A DNA stretch of 64,000 nucleotides, taken from contig NZ_JSUM01000006.1 in assembly GCF_000772535.1 (NCBI RefSeq), forward strand, positions 179,648-243,647, given 5' to 3'. Below, one piece after another: positions 62,491 to 64,000 of this stretch (its first letter is position 1; each line of letters starts with the position of its first letter). Source of the stretch: Chelonobacter oris (lineage in GTDB: Bacteria; Pseudomonadota; Gammaproteobacteria; Enterobacterales; Pasteurellaceae). Below the pieces are notes generated by a model. That model did not search any database, was not told the DNA's origin, and saw only the letters and a program-made list of their open reading frames with translations. The position numbers and the translations under genes were made by a program.

Positions 62491-63708
62491 ATGCCGCAAA
62501 CCATCTGCCTTAATATGATTGTAAAAGATGAATCCGATATTATTCGAGACACGCTGGAAAATATTGTTCGCCACGTTCATATTGATTACTGGGTCATTTC
62601 TGATACGGGATCGACGGATAATACCGTTAAGATTATTACCGACTTCTTTACAACAAAGAATATTTCGGGCGAAATTCATCATGCACACTGGGTTAATTTT
62701 TCACACAATCGAAATCTGGCATTAAAACAGTGTGAAGGAAAGACAGATTATATTCTAATCTTCGATGCCGATGATCGAATAGAAGGGAATTTAATATTAC
62801 CGCAGCTCACTCATGACAGTTACCATATGCTCATGTCCAATCAAGGCACAAATTATTACCGCCCTCTGTTAATTAAAAATAACGGTCAATTTTTTTGGCG
62901 CAGCGTGCTGCATGAATTTCTGGAATCAAAATCCGCTTCACCATCAAAATCCGTTATTCACGGCGAATATCAGATTATTTCGGGACGTTTCGGCAAACGC
63001 AGCCAAGACCCCGATAAATATCTCAAAGACGCCCTATTATTAGAACAGGCATATGAAAAAAATGAAGATGACGACTTGAAACCTCGCTACGCCTTTTATT
63101 GTGCGCAATCTTATCGTGATGCCGAATATGACGAAAAAGCGATTGAATGGTATTTAAAACGGATTAAATTGGGCGGATGGATAGAAGAAGTAACGTGCTC
63201 ATACGAAAATCTAGGCATCTGTTACGAACATCGGCAAGATGAAAAATCCGCACTTTATTACTGGCTTGAAGGTTACGATTATAATCCGCAACGAATAGAA
63301 TGCCTATATCAGGCAGCCCGCTTACTCAGACTTCAAGGAAAATGCCGATTAGCCTATCAATTGGGTATAATTGCCAAAAATATCCCTTTTCCTGCACAAG
63401 ATATTTTATTTGTTAAGAAATCCATTCATGACTTTTGGATCTATTTTGAATTATCGATCAGTGCGTATTATGTGAATAATTTCCAATTGGGTTATCAGTG
63501 CTGCAAATATATTCTCTTGGCGAATCCAGAACCGCATATTGTCGACATTACCCTGAACAACCTGATATTTTACCAACAACAAGCCCGACAGGATTCGAAA
63601 GCGGAAATTCAGACATTGCTGAATAAACTGGAACAGTATCAAACTGTCGGAAATAATATCAATACACAAGCCATCATTGATTATTTTAAACAATGTTTAG
63701 CCGAATGA
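62491..63708 (+). CDS. family-2 glycosyltransferase with C-terminal helical repeats
   Basis: 405 residues. The GT2 domain (1-170) has ICLNMIVKDE, ISDTGSTDNT and the metal motif IFDADDR with Asp92, Asp94 and Asp95. The remaining part (about 190-400) looks TPR-like: PRYAFYCAQSYRDAEYDEKAIEWYLKRI, then SCYENLGICYEHRQDEKSALYYWLEGYDYNP and RIECLYQAARLLRLQGKCRLAYQ. Such GT2-TPR proteins occur in LPS or protein glycosylation. It is more AT-rich than rsmJ, 24 bases after it, with GAGGG before the ATG. Acceptor unknown. Confidence 0.85.
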   Translation: MPQTICLNMIVKDESDIIRDTLENIVRHVHIDYWVISDTGSTDNTVKIITDFFTTKNISGEIHHAHWVNFSHNRNLALKQCEGKTDYILIFDADDRIEGNLILPQLTHDSYHMLMSNQGTNYYRPLLIKNNGQFFWRSVLHEFLESKSASPSKSVIHGEYQIISGRFGKRSQDPDKYLKDALLLEQAYEKNEDDDLKPRYAFYCAQSYRDAEYDEKAIEWYLKRIKLGGWIEEVTCSYENLGICYEHRQDEKSALYYWLEGYDYNPQRIECLYQAARLLRLQGKCRLAYQLGIIAKNIPFPAQDILFVKKSIHDFWIYFELSISAYYVNNFQLGYQCCKYILLANPEPHIVDITLNNLIFYQQQARQDSKAEIQTLLNKLEQYQTVGNNINTQAIIDYFKQCLAE

Positions 63709-63921
63709 ATCCGATTTAACTAAACAATCTATACTCCGCTCAAGTAAAGTGCGGTCAGCCGGAAAATAGACGATTTTTTCTTAATCGAATGTTTACACCG
63801 GTCGTGCTCACCTTGTCTATTAAATTTATAAATCAATCGTTTGACCAATTAAACGAGATTCAAACCAATATAGGTCGCCAGATGCATCATCAGGTATTTA
63901 TTTCGGAAACCTAATGATAAA

Positions 63922-63950
63922 AAAACCGTATGAATCCATTCACACGGTTT
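63922..63950 (-). terminator. terminator of the leftward gene at the window end
   Basis: AAACCGT-A-TGAA (from 63923) and TTCA-C-ACGGTTT (to 63950) form a stem with one mismatch. Reading leftward it is followed by TTTTTTTATC, a good T-run, 28 bases after the stop codon at 63978. Confidence 0.72.
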
Positions 63951-63977
63951 AAGCATTTTAGCAAGAAAAAGTGCGGT

Positions 63978-64000
63978 TTATTTCGCTGAAATCACCACAC
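63978..64000 (-). CDS. 3' end of a leftward gene, unidentified
   Basis: Only the last codons are present: a frame ending V-V-I-S-A-K-stop (TAA at 63980-63978) on the minus strand, preceded downstream by a USS and then a good terminator, which is why I believe a gene ends here. Six residues are too few for identification. Confidence 0.42.

Overview
The window is chromosomal DNA from a member of the Pasteurellaceae. The clearest sign is the 9-base DNA-uptake signal sequence AAGTGCGGT / ACCGCACTT (the Haemophilus-type USS), which recurs throughout on both strands, inside genes and as inverted pairs between genes. Protein content and gene order (asmA-dcd-udk, rsmC-holD-rimI, grxA/nfsA-rimK, the ycc block, pgeF-rluD/bamD, rpmH-rnpA-yidD-yidC, dnaA-dnaN-recF-gyrB, mobAB-yihD-dsbA) are those of the gammaproteobacterial core. 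I do not assign a genus. I see no prophage, insertion sequence, CRISPR array, rRNA or tRNA.

Layout. 1-3.3 kb: the 3' part of modF, then qmcA, an NfeD partner and a flavodoxin-like quinone reductase. 3.3-7.0 kb: an mprA-type MarR repressor with a strong self-operator candidate, divergent from a C4-dicarboxylate TRAP transporter (dctPQM). 7.1-14.9 kb: envelope, nucleotide and ribosome-modification genes (asmA-like, dcd, udk, rsmC, holD, rimI, yjdM, grxA, nfsA, rimK, ycfP). 14.9-26.6 kb: yaeR, mepS, nfo, ycdY and an E. coli-like ycc block (yccS, yccF, mgsA, yccT, acyP, tusE, yccA) into which a Fur-box-controlled sitABCD Mn/Fe transporter is inserted. 26.6-34.3 kb: pgeF-rluD, bamD, the nitrosative-stress pair hcp-hcr with an FNR-like promoter, a YwiC-like membrane protein, and a membrane-anchored SnoaL-like orphan. 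34.3-44.9 kb: mnmE, yidC, yidD, rnpA, rpmH running left and dnaA, dnaN, recF, gyrB running right, around a 586-base spacer with no convincing origin. 44.9-48.6 kb: an AT-rich lipopolysaccharide pair (O-antigen-ligase-like and a family-25 glycosyltransferase), then asnB. 48.8-56.3 kb: dppABCDF with a second solute-binding protein resembling the heme/glutathione-binding HbpA/GbpA. 56.5-64 kb: an MdtD-like exporter, a MobA-MobB fusion, yihD, dsbA, maoP, trmA, rsmJ, a family-2 glycosyltransferase, and the last codons of a leftward gene.

Most of the window is conserved housekeeping sequence and I found no clear undescribed multigene system. The best leads are regulatory. Inverted USS pairs form hairpins just after the first gene of three transcription units (dctP, hcp, dppA). 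A 28-base near-perfect dyad sits at the mprA promoter. A CACAACAT sequence in the first codons of dppA matches the known GcvB small-RNA target motif. An isolated palindrome lies upstream of hcp and another upstream of dnaA. Arrangement of gbpA beside dppABCDF suggests one locus for dipeptide, heme and glutathione import.
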